Of a DNA stretch of 64,000 nucleotides, positions 1 to 7,667 are shown one piece after another. The DNA lies in IMG/VR virus record IMGVR_UViG_3300026512_000002, positions 163,697-227,696 of that record; one strand, 5' to 3'. This DNA is from a virus. Each line of letters begins with the position of its first letter. Position 1 is the stretch's first letter. A program made the position numbers and the translations under genes. A model generated the notes under the pieces. It was not told the origin of the DNA. It did not search any database and saw nothing but the letters and a program-made list of their open reading frames with translations.

Positions 1-971
1 AATAGATTAATGGAATCATCTAGATCGTTATCTATTGTAGTATTATAAAACTCTAATGTCCAACCTATAGGATCGACTATTTTAGTATTATATAAATGCG
101 TACCATTTTCCATAGATGTTCTAATTCTTTTAATATCTTCTTCAATGGACATTATTTTACCTGGAGTATTGGCTTCGTTCAACATTTCAGTTACACCTAT
201 TTTAAAATCATCAACATATTCACCTAAGTTATAATTTTCTATCAATGTATCAATATCTACAAGTTTTATAGATGCCATTGTATTATGAATATCTGAGGTT
301 AACTCAACTCCTTCTTTTAAAACATTTAAAGTGTTACATGTTTCATATATAGTATATATCAAACATGTTTCATTAAAAACATCTAAAACATTATCACCTG
401 TTGTAGCAGCAGTAACAGAATACGATATATTCTCAAATAAGGATGGGTTACTTCTACGTACAAGTATTTCAGTTTTCACAGCATCTGATATATCTTCTAA
501 TGATTCAGATATGTAATCTATAGACATATCCTTCATTTCATCTAATACAACTTTTACAACTTTTTCATATATTACATCTGGAATATCCATTGCTTCGTTT
601 TTAACAAATTCATCATATTTAATAGTAGTTTGATATATTCCTTCAGCATCCGTTATATCTTCATTCATCAATTTAGAATACTTGCTAGATAATGTTTTGT
701 AAACATCTTCGCATTCTATAATAAAGTTAGTGGATTTATCTGTTGTTTTAATATATCCTTCTGATATGAGTTTTTTAAATCTACTCATAGCTACTGCTTT
801 TATATCATTGTAATAATTATCCACATACCCATCATCTAACACTAACGATTCCATGAATACATTAGTAAGTGTTCTGGTTAGAAAACTATTACTAATATTA
901 TGTATCATCTCAAATCTATTAGACACATCATGTTGTCCATATAATCCTGTCTTATTAAAAATATTGTTCAT
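1..971 (-). CDS. Helical, acidic, probably virion-associated protein (3' end cut by window)
   Basis: An open frame of 323 codons runs off the left window edge; it begins MNNIFNKTGLYGQHDVSNRF at 971 with a GAGGTG ribosome site just upstream. The protein is acidic and mostly predicted helical, with no membrane segment and no enzymatic motif that I recognise. It is the last visible member of a minus-strand series of similar helical proteins (990 to 5094), and only 18 bases separate it from the gene before it, so it is probably translated from the same mRNA. By context I infer an internal head or other virion protein; the family is unknown to me and the C-terminus is not visible. Confidence 0.7.
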   Translation of the reverse strand, partial: MNNIFNKTGLYGQHDVSNRFEMIHNISNSFLTRTLTNVFMESLVLDDGYVDNYYNDIKAVAMSRFKKLISEGYIKTTDKSTNFIIECEDVYKTLSSKYSKLMNEDITDAEGIYQTTIKYDEFVKNEAMDIPDVIYEKVVKVVLDEMKDMSIDYISESLEDISDAVKTEILVRRSNPSLFENISYSVTAATTGDNVLDVFNETCLIYTIYETCNTLNVLKEGVELTSDIHNTMASIKLVDIDTLIENYNLGEYVDDFKIGVTEMLNEANTPGKIMSIEEDIKRIRTSMENGTHLYNTKIVDPIGWTLEFYNTTIDNDLDDSINL

Positions 972-989
972 TTATTCACCTCATCAATA

Positions 990-1655
990 TTATATAGTAT
1001 GAGTACTGTTATCTTTATATACAAATGTTGGTTTATCATGGGGATTATCTTCAAGCAACTCATTTAAGCCCAATGACCAATACTCAACATCGTTTCCTAT
1101 AAATGCCTTAATAGTTTCATTTATAAGATATTTATCTAAACTATTATTATATAATTCCTTAATAACAAGATTCTCATTTATATTTATTTTATATTCATTG
1201 ATTATACTTTTTTCTAATATATGTGACTTTTCTTCTAATTGTTCTAATTTTGCTTGATATTTAAGTTTATCCAACTCACTCATATTATCAGTATTTTCTA
1301 ATACGATGTTATTAGAATAATATTCGGTTAAATCGTACACATGTTTATTGATACGATCTATATCATCTGTTAAGAAAATATCTATGTTTTCATTAATATT
1401 TATATCAATATCACGCATATTGTTACTTTCTACAACATACCCTTTAACAACATCCATACATTGATTAAAACTTTCATTAAAAACGTTTGAAATGTTCATG
1501 TTTTTATTTTTCAATTTCACATATATATGTGATGGTGTTTCAGTAATATCAGATTTTATTCTTCTAACAGCCTCATATATAACGTGTGACGCTATAGCTA
1601 ATTCTAGTTTCTCAAAACTATCATTTTTAGCACTAATTATATTGATATCGTACAT
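990..1655 (-). CDS. Hypothetical helical protein, 221 aa
   Basis: Starts at 1655 (MYDINIISAKNDSFEKLELA) behind AAGGATT. A longer reading from 1691 adds MGITFFFFIRII, but those residues come from the T-run of the terminator hairpin just upstream and should not be trusted. The protein is acidic, with a central predicted coiled coil (around DNMSELDKLKYQAKLEQLEEKS). No family is recognised. Its ribosome site lies directly after a strong hairpin with a T-run, so it is either expressed by read-through or from a promoter I cannot see. Its place among internal-protein-like genes suggests a virion or assembly role, as inference only. Confidence 0.72.
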   Translation of the reverse strand: MYDINIISAKNDSFEKLELAIASHVIYEAVRRIKSDITETPSHIYVKLKNKNMNISNVFNESFNQCMDVVKGYVVESNNMRDIDININENIDIFLTDDIDRINKHVYDLTEYYSNNIVLENTDNMSELDKLKYQAKLEQLEEKSHILEKSIINEYKININENLVIKELYNNSLDKYLINETIKAFIGNDVEYWSLGLNELLEDNPHDKPTFVYKDNSTHTI

Positions 1656-1667
1656 AATAATCCTTAT

Positions 1668-1710
1668 AAAAAAAAAGAAGGTTATACCCATTATGTTAGA
1701 TATAACCTTC
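1668..1710 (-). terminator. Rho-independent terminator after the 1738-2814 gene
   Basis: On the minus strand, GAAGGTTATA (1710-1701) pairs with TATAACCTTC (1686-1677) around a 14-base loop and is followed by nine T. It lies 28 bases after the stop codon at 1738 and just before the ribosome site of the next gene. Confidence 0.85.
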
Positions 1711-1737
1711 TAGTAGTATAAACAGGTCTATTGATTA

Positions 1738-2814
1738 CTATTTACTTTTTTTAAGAACAGATACTAAACCTTTTTTCTTTTTAGTTTCTGGTTCTTTTTT
1801 AAGTTTTGGTAATGAACTTGTTACGAGCTCACCCATTTTACTTATAGCTTTATCAGCCATTTCATTTAATTTTTTATCTTTTTTAGCTATAATTTTCTTA
1901 GCACATTTAGCAGCTTTACCATGTTTTGTTCTAGCTTTAATGGGTTCTACTGTATCATCATCACCGTCACCGTCATCATCACCGTCTCCAACATCTGCTG
2001 CTAGTTTGGCAACTTCTTCATCTAAAATATATTCATCATCATTAATACCAATTGATTCAGCCAAGTTCATAATTTGTTCATTAACAGGTACTTTATTACT
2101 AGTGTTTTCTTCTTCAATAACATTATCATCAGTAACAACTAATGTTTCAAATACATATTCCATTTCCATTTTCATATCTTTGTCGTTATCCATCGTTGGG
2201 TTATAACCCATGTTTTCAACAATATATTCACCTGTACTTTCTTCACTATTGATAGCTTCTTTAAGCCCATAAATATATTCTACGAACAATTCAAGGTTTT
2301 TACTATTACTATAGTCTTCAGTTAATGCATCTGTAAATTCTTTTAATAACTTATTATTGCTATTAAATAAACTAGCATTTTCTGTAAAAATTGTAGGTAG
2401 TTTAAAAGTATCACCTTGTGTACTCATTACAATTTCACCACCACCCATAACATTAAACATTTCATATAACACCAACTTACTTTCAGTATAAACTTTAAGT
2501 TCTTCATTGTCGTTAACATTTTCAATTAAGATACTTTCAGCAATAGTTGTATCTTTATTAATGTTTTCTTGGATTTTTTCACTTAATGCATTCAAATCTT
2601 CTTGATTCAATTCATTATCATAATCTTGTTCAGCATAATATTTCATATGCTCAATACCTGTTTCATCAATAGCAACGTTTCTGAAATAATCTTCAAATGT
2701 TTCAAATGCTTCTGTAGTAATAGTTTTACCAATTTCACCATTAACATCCTCTGTTAATAAGTTAACGTATAATACTGTAGCATTATATGCTGCTTTAGTT
2801 ATTAATCTTTCCAT
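1738..2814 (-). CDS. Acidic helical protein with Asp-rich linker and Lys-rich tail, 358 aa
   Basis: Starts MERLITKAAYNATVLYVNLL behind TAGGAG, with an AACA-N6-TA promoter 31 bases upstream. The first 270 residues or so are strongly acidic and helical; then comes an Asp/Gly stretch (GDGDDDGDGDDD), followed by a lysine-rich tail of about 70 residues ending in KKKKGLVSVLKKSK. Its own promoter and terminator suggest a separately transcribed, probably abundant late product. The polar, two-faced charge layout is compatible with a scaffold or internal head protein that contacts DNA, but I recognise no family. An LLTE sequence near residue 21 resembles phage prohead-protease sites. Confidence 0.78.
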   Translation of the reverse strand: MERLITKAAYNATVLYVNLLTEDVNGEIGKTITTEAFETFEDYFRNVAIDETGIEHMKYYAEQDYDNELNQEDLNALSEKIQENINKDTTIAESILIENVNDNEELKVYTESKLVLYEMFNVMGGGEIVMSTQGDTFKLPTIFTENASLFNSNNKLLKEFTDALTEDYSNSKNLELFVEYIYGLKEAINSEESTGEYIVENMGYNPTMDNDKDMKMEMEYVFETLVVTDDNVIEEENTSNKVPVNEQIMNLAESIGINDDEYILDEEVAKLAADVGDGDDDGDGDDDTVEPIKARTKHGKAAKCAKKIIAKKDKKLNEMADKAISKMGELVTSSLPKLKKEPETKKKKGLVSVLKKSK

Positions 2815-2833
2815 GTCAAATCTCCTATATAAT

Positions 2834-2845
2834 TATTTAATTGTT
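2834..2845 (-). promoter_or_regulatory. AACA-N6-TA late-type promoter for the 2814 gene
   Basis: Minus-strand AACA-ATTAAA-TA, 31 bases before the ATG at 2814. It matches the AR9 non-virion RNA polymerase consensus AACA-N6-TW; assignment by motif and position only. Confidence 0.55.
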
Positions 2846-2856
2846 AATACTTGATA

Positions 2857-3975
2857 TTATTTCAATTCACGAAGTAAATTTTCTTTAACTGTTTTTATAT
2901 CGATATTATCATTACTAATGTCATCATCGTCAGTATCACCACCTATCAATGAATCTTTTATCACATCATCTACATCATCATTAGGGTCCTTTTTCTTTTC
3001 ATCCAATACGTTTAATAATTTTTCATACTTATTGTTCATATTATCATCAATTGATGCTGTTGCAAACGTTTCGGCAATAATACTAATATTATCATCATAT
3101 TCATACTCATATGACTCAACAACACCTTTGTTTAGTATACCTTCAGCAACTCTTCTTATATTACCATAAAACTTAATATATAAACTCATAAGCTTTTTCA
3201 CTTCACCTATTATAATTGTACTAGCTAATTTATAAGCTTGTGTAGCAGCAACCATACCGTTTTGGTTTCTAGGTTTAGTTATACTACCTTTTCCAATATA
3301 TTTGAATTCAAGATTTCTATTAGCTATTTTAGTCCCAGTTGTTTTATTTTTAGCAATTAGAAATGTTTCAGCATCATTCATAATATTATCCATTTTACTA
3401 TACATTGATCTGAGCAATATAATGTCACCGTTACCATTGGTAATAGCATCAGTAATATCTTTCATATATTTGTTAGCTTTTTTAGTGGTGTAATGTTTTT
3501 TCAAATATTCTGGATCAGTTAATTTGATAAACACATTATGTCTTTTACGAATAAGACTTATATGTTTATCCGGATTAGTTGCAATTACTTTCATTTTACC
3601 ATCAATCAATATTTTAATATTATCGGCAACACTATTCTTAGCATCTTTTATATACTTATAATCTAATGACACTATTTTTTTATCTGAATTTTTTAAACCC
3701 GTAATAATTGTATTAAGATTACTCTTTAACATATTAACAGTACTTTCCAACTCACTCAATGTATCACCTAAATTTTCTTTAAGACCACCTAATAATTTTT
3801 TAAAAAACTCGATAATACTATCAATGATACCTTCATTAATAACATCATAAAGTTGGTCTAATGCAACATAATCTTCTGATAAGATTAAATCGCGTTCAAT
3901 AGCATAGTGCTCTTCCAAAAAATCGGCTATTTCTATTTCAGATTCTAAATATAAAACCCTATCTTGATCTGTCAT
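2857..3975 (-). CDS. Putative internal virion protein, 372 aa
   Basis: Starts MTDQDRVLYLESEIEIADFL behind AGGAG. After a short acidic N-terminus comes VINEGIIDSIIEFFKKLLGG (about residues 44-63), an amphipathic helix preceded by an I-x-E|G sequence that looks like a prohead-protease site. The rest is long helices with basic patches and an acidic Asp/Asn-rich C-terminus. The same plan (acidic leader, x-x-E-G, amphipathic helix, long helical body) recurs in the genes at 13867 and 16583. I infer a head-internal or ejected protein; no named family is recognised. It lies 9 bases after the 3985-5094 gene on the same strand. Confidence 0.72.
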   Translation of the reverse strand: MTDQDRVLYLESEIEIADFLEEHYAIERDLILSEDYVALDQLYDVINEGIIDSIIEFFKKLLGGLKENLGDTLSELESTVNMLKSNLNTIITGLKNSDKKIVSLDYKYIKDAKNSVADNIKILIDGKMKVIATNPDKHISLIRKRHNVFIKLTDPEYLKKHYTTKKANKYMKDITDAITNGNGDIILLRSMYSKMDNIMNDAETFLIAKNKTTGTKIANRNLEFKYIGKGSITKPRNQNGMVAATQAYKLASTIIIGEVKKLMSLYIKFYGNIRRVAEGILNKGVVESYEYEYDDNISIIAETFATASIDDNMNNKYEKLLNVLDEKKKDPNDDVDDVIKDSLIGGDTDDDDISNDNIDIKTVKENLLRELK

Positions 3976-3984
3976 ATTATACTC

Positions 3985-5094
3985 CTATATTAAAATCAAA
4001 TTATCATCAATTTTCTTTTTAACATGTACACCAGTCATATCTGTAACATCTCCAACAGCATCAGAATGTGTATCTATGTTAGGTATATCACTACCCGTTT
4101 TAATTGCAGGTACTCGTTTATCTATTTTTCTTTCAACTATTTCAGCGGTCATAATTTTATTTTCTTCAGCAATATCGTCTTCGACTTGTTTGCTTATCGT
4201 TTTCTCTTTTACTTCTAAAAATTTAGCCCATTTCTTCAATCGCTCAGTCCATTTTTTTTCTTTAAATGCAACTGAACGGTTGTATCTAGCATCAATACCA
4301 GTACTTAATGATACATAGCTAGATTTTGTAAACATTGCAACATCTTCTAAATAATCAGATACGTTTTGTTTTATATGAAAAAAAAACCATGTAACTTTTC
4401 TCAACAAATATATTGCTGTTAAAATAGCCCCACCCATAATAAGAGCAGGTGCTGCTTCGACTATGATATTACTATCGTCTATGCTGCTACTCTGATCTAT
4501 TATAACGCTTTCATCTAATATAACTAAAGATTTAATTGTTTTTTCATTCATGGTATTTAAAATCGTTTTAGCCGCTTTTAAATAAGTTTCAATAATAATA
4601 CCTCTATTGATCACACTAAAACCATTCGCTCTACGACCCACAAACTTAAACCCTGAAATATTATCATTCATTCTAATTGTTGTGCTCAATATATATCTAC
4701 TAATAAATAATATAACTATAATAATAGTTAAATATAATGTTTTAATATTTTCATTATGGAAATTACTTTTAAACATATTTTTATAAGCCAACACGCGTTT
4801 ATATAACTGTTCACCTGTATGTATCAGATCTATAGTTAATTCATCAGCAACCTTGTCATTCCCAAATGCTAAATGACGCATTATTGTAAATAAATTTCCC
4901 TCTAATCCTTCTATTTTAGTAATATCACCTTTACTATTTTCAATTTCAGAACTAGAAACATATTCAGACGATACTCTTAAATTTTTCAATACACTAGTTA
5001 GTAACCTAAGATTAGTATCATCATTATGGCTATTTTCTACAATATAATCATATAGTTTATTATCATTTACTATCTCTTTAATATTATTAATCAT
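3985..5094 (-). CDS. Virion-type protein with two hydrophobic segments, 369 aa
   Basis: Starts MINNIKEIVNDNKLYDYIVE behind AAGGTAG; the ribosome site contains the stop codon of the 5097-6851 gene, so the two are probably translationally coupled. There are two membrane-grade segments, roughly residues 119-135 (LYLTIIIVILFISRYIL) and 216-239 (PALIMGGAILTAIYLLRKVT). The segment between them is polar and the C-terminal 120 residues are charged. IVEAAP just before the second segment resembles a maturation cleavage site. Two membrane helices in a late-region protein suggest an ejected protein that inserts into the host membrane, or an assembly factor at the membrane; the function is unknown. Confidence 0.7.
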   Translation of the reverse strand: MINNIKEIVNDNKLYDYIVENSHNDDTNLRLLTSVLKNLRVSSEYVSSSEIENSKGDITKIEGLEGNLFTIMRHLAFGNDKVADELTIDLIHTGEQLYKRVLAYKNMFKSNFHNENIKTLYLTIIIVILFISRYILSTTIRMNDNISGFKFVGRRANGFSVINRGIIIETYLKAAKTILNTMNEKTIKSLVILDESVIIDQSSSIDDSNIIVEAAPALIMGGAILTAIYLLRKVTWFFFHIKQNVSDYLEDVAMFTKSSYVSLSTGIDARYNRSVAFKEKKWTERLKKWAKFLEVKEKTISKQVEDDIAEENKIMTAEIVERKIDKRVPAIKTGSDIPNIDTHSDAVGDVTDMTGVHVKKKIDDNLILI

Positions 5095-5096
5095 AT

Positions 5097-6851
5097 CTAC
5101 CTTCTACTATTCGTATAATCTATTAAACTTTTAATTATTTTATTTTGACTTGAGTCATTTTCATTTTTGATATCACTAAACATGTACGTGTCAAATGTCT
5201 TATCATCAACATCATACATGTCAACAGTTTCATTAGCTTGATCAACAATTAAAAAATTGGTAATCAATAATTTGGAAAACAACATATTTGTGTATCTACT
5301 ATTTCTAATATCTATTCCATATTTTTCATTTAGTACAAAAACATCATCAGTTGATAGAATTAAACTAGAAACAGGTAAAGTTACAGGTCTTTTAAATGTC
5401 TTACGTATAATATTATCTGAATGACCATCAAATATCTTTTTCCATAATTTAGGTATGCGACTATTTCTATCTCTAGCAATTGTTTTAATACCATTATTTA
5501 TACCTAATAAGATGTCTTTAAATAAAGATATTTCTCCAGAACTCCATTTAATAAAATTAAGTAAAACAGATTTATTTTTAACAGCATTTGCAATTTGATC
5601 AAGCATCTCAGATTGTTTAATAAAATGTGATTTGGTCTTAATGGCTAACATTTTTCGCATATTTAAGCTTTTACCATCACTAGTAGTAACTACGACTTCA
5701 AACTCAACAAGTGTTGGTTGTAACGAATTGTATTTTTTAACAACTTGATCTAATAATCTACCACCATTTTGTACAACACCTAACACTTTTGGGGTATCAC
5801 CAATATTATCAGATGTGATATCAGATATTGCTTTTTCCCAATTTTTACCATCCATATCACCTATAATATCTTCTGGTCTAGCATATTTTTTTAACAAATC
5901 TTTTTTATTAGCATAATATTGGCCTCTAATAGTGGAAGCTAGTTCTTTACCAAGTTCTTCCTTAGTGGCTAATTGTATATCTAATTTACGATTAATGTCA
6001 ACAATATCTTTTCGTATAGCATTATACCTAGCACTGTCTTGTGGTATCGAATTTAATTCATTTTGCAATATCTCTCTGTTGTGTAACATACCTTTGATAT
6101 CTCGCGATACATTATTATAGTTCTTTTTCACATCATCTATTAACTTAACAGATACATTGTTTTTATTAGTTGAATTTTTATTGTTTTCATCATTGTTGTT
6201 GTTTTCATTTCTATTATTAGCATTTCTATTATTGTTGTTGTTGTTTTCATTTCTATTATTAGCATTTCTATTATTGTTGTTGTTGTTTTCATTTCTATTA
6301 TTGTTATTTCTATTATTAGCATTTCTATTATTATTATTTCTATTATTATTATTATTATTTCTATTATTAGCATTTCTATTATTGTTATTTCTATTATTAG
6401 CATTTCTATTATTGTTATTTCCATTTCTTCTAGTAGCTTCATTTAATATAGCTAAATTTATATCATGAGACACATTCATATATTCTAGGATATATGACCA
6501 ATTTTTAATATAATGAATCGTATTAACAGATCCTTTATTTAAGTCTAATAACATTGATTCATTTTGATAAGTTAACCCAATGTGTTTTTTAATAGAGTCT
6601 TTAACATCTATCGCTTGATGCGCTGACATTATTATCTGTATATATGATACATATTCACGTTCCAAACCCTTCATTAATAAAGATGCTACATCATAATCAA
6701 TACCATCTGTAAAAATAAGTGGAAAAACAAGAGTATCTTTATTTGCCATTTGTCTAAAAGTTGGAACTTTTGACATTGGATTACCTATAATGAGTTTCTT
6801 AACCTCATCGAATGATGCGTTAGCAAATTGTACTATATCTGAAATAGCCAT
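5097..6851 (-). CDS. Virion-type protein with Asn/Arg repeat linker, 584 aa
   Basis: Starts MAISDIVQFANASFDEVKKL behind GAGGTT, with an AACA-N6-TA promoter 34 bases upstream. An N-terminal domain of about 140 residues is joined to a C-terminal domain of about 350 residues by a low-complexity linker (about residues 143-222) built from NNRNANNRN and NENNNN units. The C-terminal domain has a helical start and a mixed alpha/beta end, with no motif I recognise. It heads the minus-strand run down to position 1, which looks like a block of internal virion proteins. The linker DNA is a tandem repeat and its length probably varies between relatives. Confidence 0.72.
   Translation of the reverse strand: MAISDIVQFANASFDEVKKLIIGNPMSKVPTFRQMANKDTLVFPLIFTDGIDYDVASLLMKGLEREYVSYIQIIMSAHQAIDVKDSIKKHIGLTYQNESMLLDLNKGSVNTIHYIKNWSYILEYMNVSHDINLAILNEATRRNGNNNNRNANNRNNNNRNANNRNNNNNNRNNNNRNANNRNNNNRNENNNNNNRNANNRNENNNNNNRNANNRNENNNNDENNKNSTNKNNVSVKLIDDVKKNYNNVSRDIKGMLHNREILQNELNSIPQDSARYNAIRKDIVDINRKLDIQLATKEELGKELASTIRGQYYANKKDLLKKYARPEDIIGDMDGKNWEKAISDITSDNIGDTPKVLGVVQNGGRLLDQVVKKYNSLQPTLVEFEVVVTTSDGKSLNMRKMLAIKTKSHFIKQSEMLDQIANAVKNKSVLLNFIKWSSGEISLFKDILLGINNGIKTIARDRNSRIPKLWKKIFDGHSDNIIRKTFKRPVTLPVSSLILSTDDVFVLNEKYGIDIRNSRYTNMLFSKLLITNFLIVDQANETVDMYDVDDKTFDTYMFSDIKNENDSSQNKIIKSLIDYTNSRR
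6190..6425. repeat. Tandem repeat encoding the Asn/Arg linker
   Basis: Imperfect 15-base units of the type ATTTCTATTATTAGC, with three longer units that include TTGTTGTTGTTTTC, repeat inside the 5097-6851 gene. Each encodes NNRNA or NENNNN segments. Long open frames on other frames here are repeat artefacts. Confidence 0.8.
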
Positions 6852-6873
6852 ATAACCTCTATTGTATAATATT

Positions 6874-6885
6874 TATACTATTGTT
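6874..6885 (-). promoter_or_regulatory. AACA-N6-TA late-type promoter for the 6851 gene
   Basis: Minus-strand AACA-ATAGTA-TA, 34 bases before the ATG at 6851. Confidence 0.55.
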
Positions 6886-6905
6886 TATAAAAAAAAATAA
6901 CAGGG

Positions 6906-6920
6906 ATGTGTGTGTAATAT
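6906..6920 (-). repeat. Left copy of an outward-facing inverted repeat
   Basis: Minus-strand ATATTACACACACAT, preceded by AAAA. The plus-strand copy at 7575 reads ATATTACACACACA. The pair flanks the 6937-7563 gene and each copy points away from it. Confidence 0.6.
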
Positions 6921-6936
6921 TTTTAATTATCTATAG

Positions 6937-7563
6937 TTAATCCATATCTCTAACCTTATTTTTACCATAGACATATGTTAACAAATCCCACATATTTGAA
7001 GATTGTTCCCCGTTATTTTTACTACTACTTTCATTATTTTTATCGACATAACTATTAGTATAATTACTATTACTATTGTTTCTGTTGGCATTTTTTTTGT
7101 TCTTATAATTATTATTATTATTATTATTTCTCTTACCACCATTAACATAGTTATTATTAACATAATAATGATTATTTTCAATCACATAACTATCATCTCT
7201 TATCCTATTAGAGTTATTAGTTTTCTTTTTCTTATAAGGTTTCTTACCATGATAACAATTATTTTTCTTTGATTTAAAACCCTTATTAGTTTCACTAAAA
7301 CTTATGAATAACCAAATACCCTTGGTTCTCATAAGAACAACTTTCTGCATCATATAGATCTTAGAAGTTTCAATAAGTGTTCTTAGCGATTTCTTATCGA
7401 ATATTTTACCTCTAACAGTACAGTATTTATTTTTTTTTAAGTCGATATTCTTGTATTCTTGCTTAAAAGTTTTTAGAAATACTTGACTACGATCTAATAT
7501 GATAAAATTATTCTCACCACCCATATTTATGGCTGATAAAACTTTTTTATACATATTAGTCAT
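6937..7563 (-). CDS. Hypothetical basic, Asn-rich protein, 208 aa
   Basis: Starts MTNMYKKVLSAINMGGENNF behind AGGAGAG. A compact N-terminal domain of about 95 residues (with YCTVRGKIFDKKSLRTLIET and MQKVVLMRTKGIWLFISFSE) is followed by a lysine- and asparagine-rich tail of about 110 residues, mostly N, K, Y and S. This looks like a folded domain plus a disordered, positively charged tail, suggestive of nucleic-acid or polyanion binding, but no family is recognised. It stands alone between divergent units, flanked by 14-base inverted repeats. A near-promoter AACA-ATATAT-TC lies 55 bases upstream; the last base does not fit the consensus. Confidence 0.7.
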   Translation of the reverse strand: MTNMYKKVLSAINMGGENNFIILDRSQVFLKTFKQEYKNIDLKKNKYCTVRGKIFDKKSLRTLIETSKIYMMQKVVLMRTKGIWLFISFSETNKGFKSKKNNCYHGKKPYKKKKTNNSNRIRDDSYVIENNHYYVNNNYVNGGKRNNNNNNNYKNKKNANRNNSNSNYTNSYVDKNNESSSKNNGEQSSNMWDLLTYVYGKNKVRDMD

Positions 7564-7574
7564 AATCTCTCCTC

Positions 7575-7589
7575 ATATTACACACACAC
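7575..7589 (+). repeat. Right copy of the outward-facing inverted repeat
   Basis: Plus-strand ATATTACACACACAC, the counterpart of the minus-strand copy at 6906-6920. It lies 93 bases before the 7668 start, so it may be a promoter element instead of a repeat end. Confidence 0.55.
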
Positions 7590-7634
7590 AAATATAATAT
7601 ATTATCGAATATATTGTTAAATAATAGTATGTAT

Positions 7635-7646
7635 AACAATGTATTA
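7635..7646 (+). promoter_or_regulatory. AACA-N6-TA late-type promoter for the 7668 gene
   Basis: AACA-ATGTAT-TA, 33 bases before the ATG at 7668. It lies inside the extra N-terminal codons of the longer reading from 7614, which supports the shorter start. Confidence 0.6.
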
Positions 7647-7667
7647 AAGATAAATATAGGATTCAAT

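Noticed and set aside
1656-1691. Extended N-terminus MGITFFFFIRII of the 990 gene
   Set aside because: It is encoded by the terminator T-run and lacks a ribosome site; the same kind of artefact extends the frames at 52913 and 62658.
6140-6468. Long frames of Ile/Glu/Met and Leu/Phe repeats on other frames
   Set aside because: Both are artefacts of the tandem repeat in the 5097-6851 gene, with no ribosome site.
7614-7667. Upstream start of the 7668 gene
   Set aside because: The promoter AACA-N6-TA at 7635 lies inside the extra codons and no ribosome site precedes 7614.
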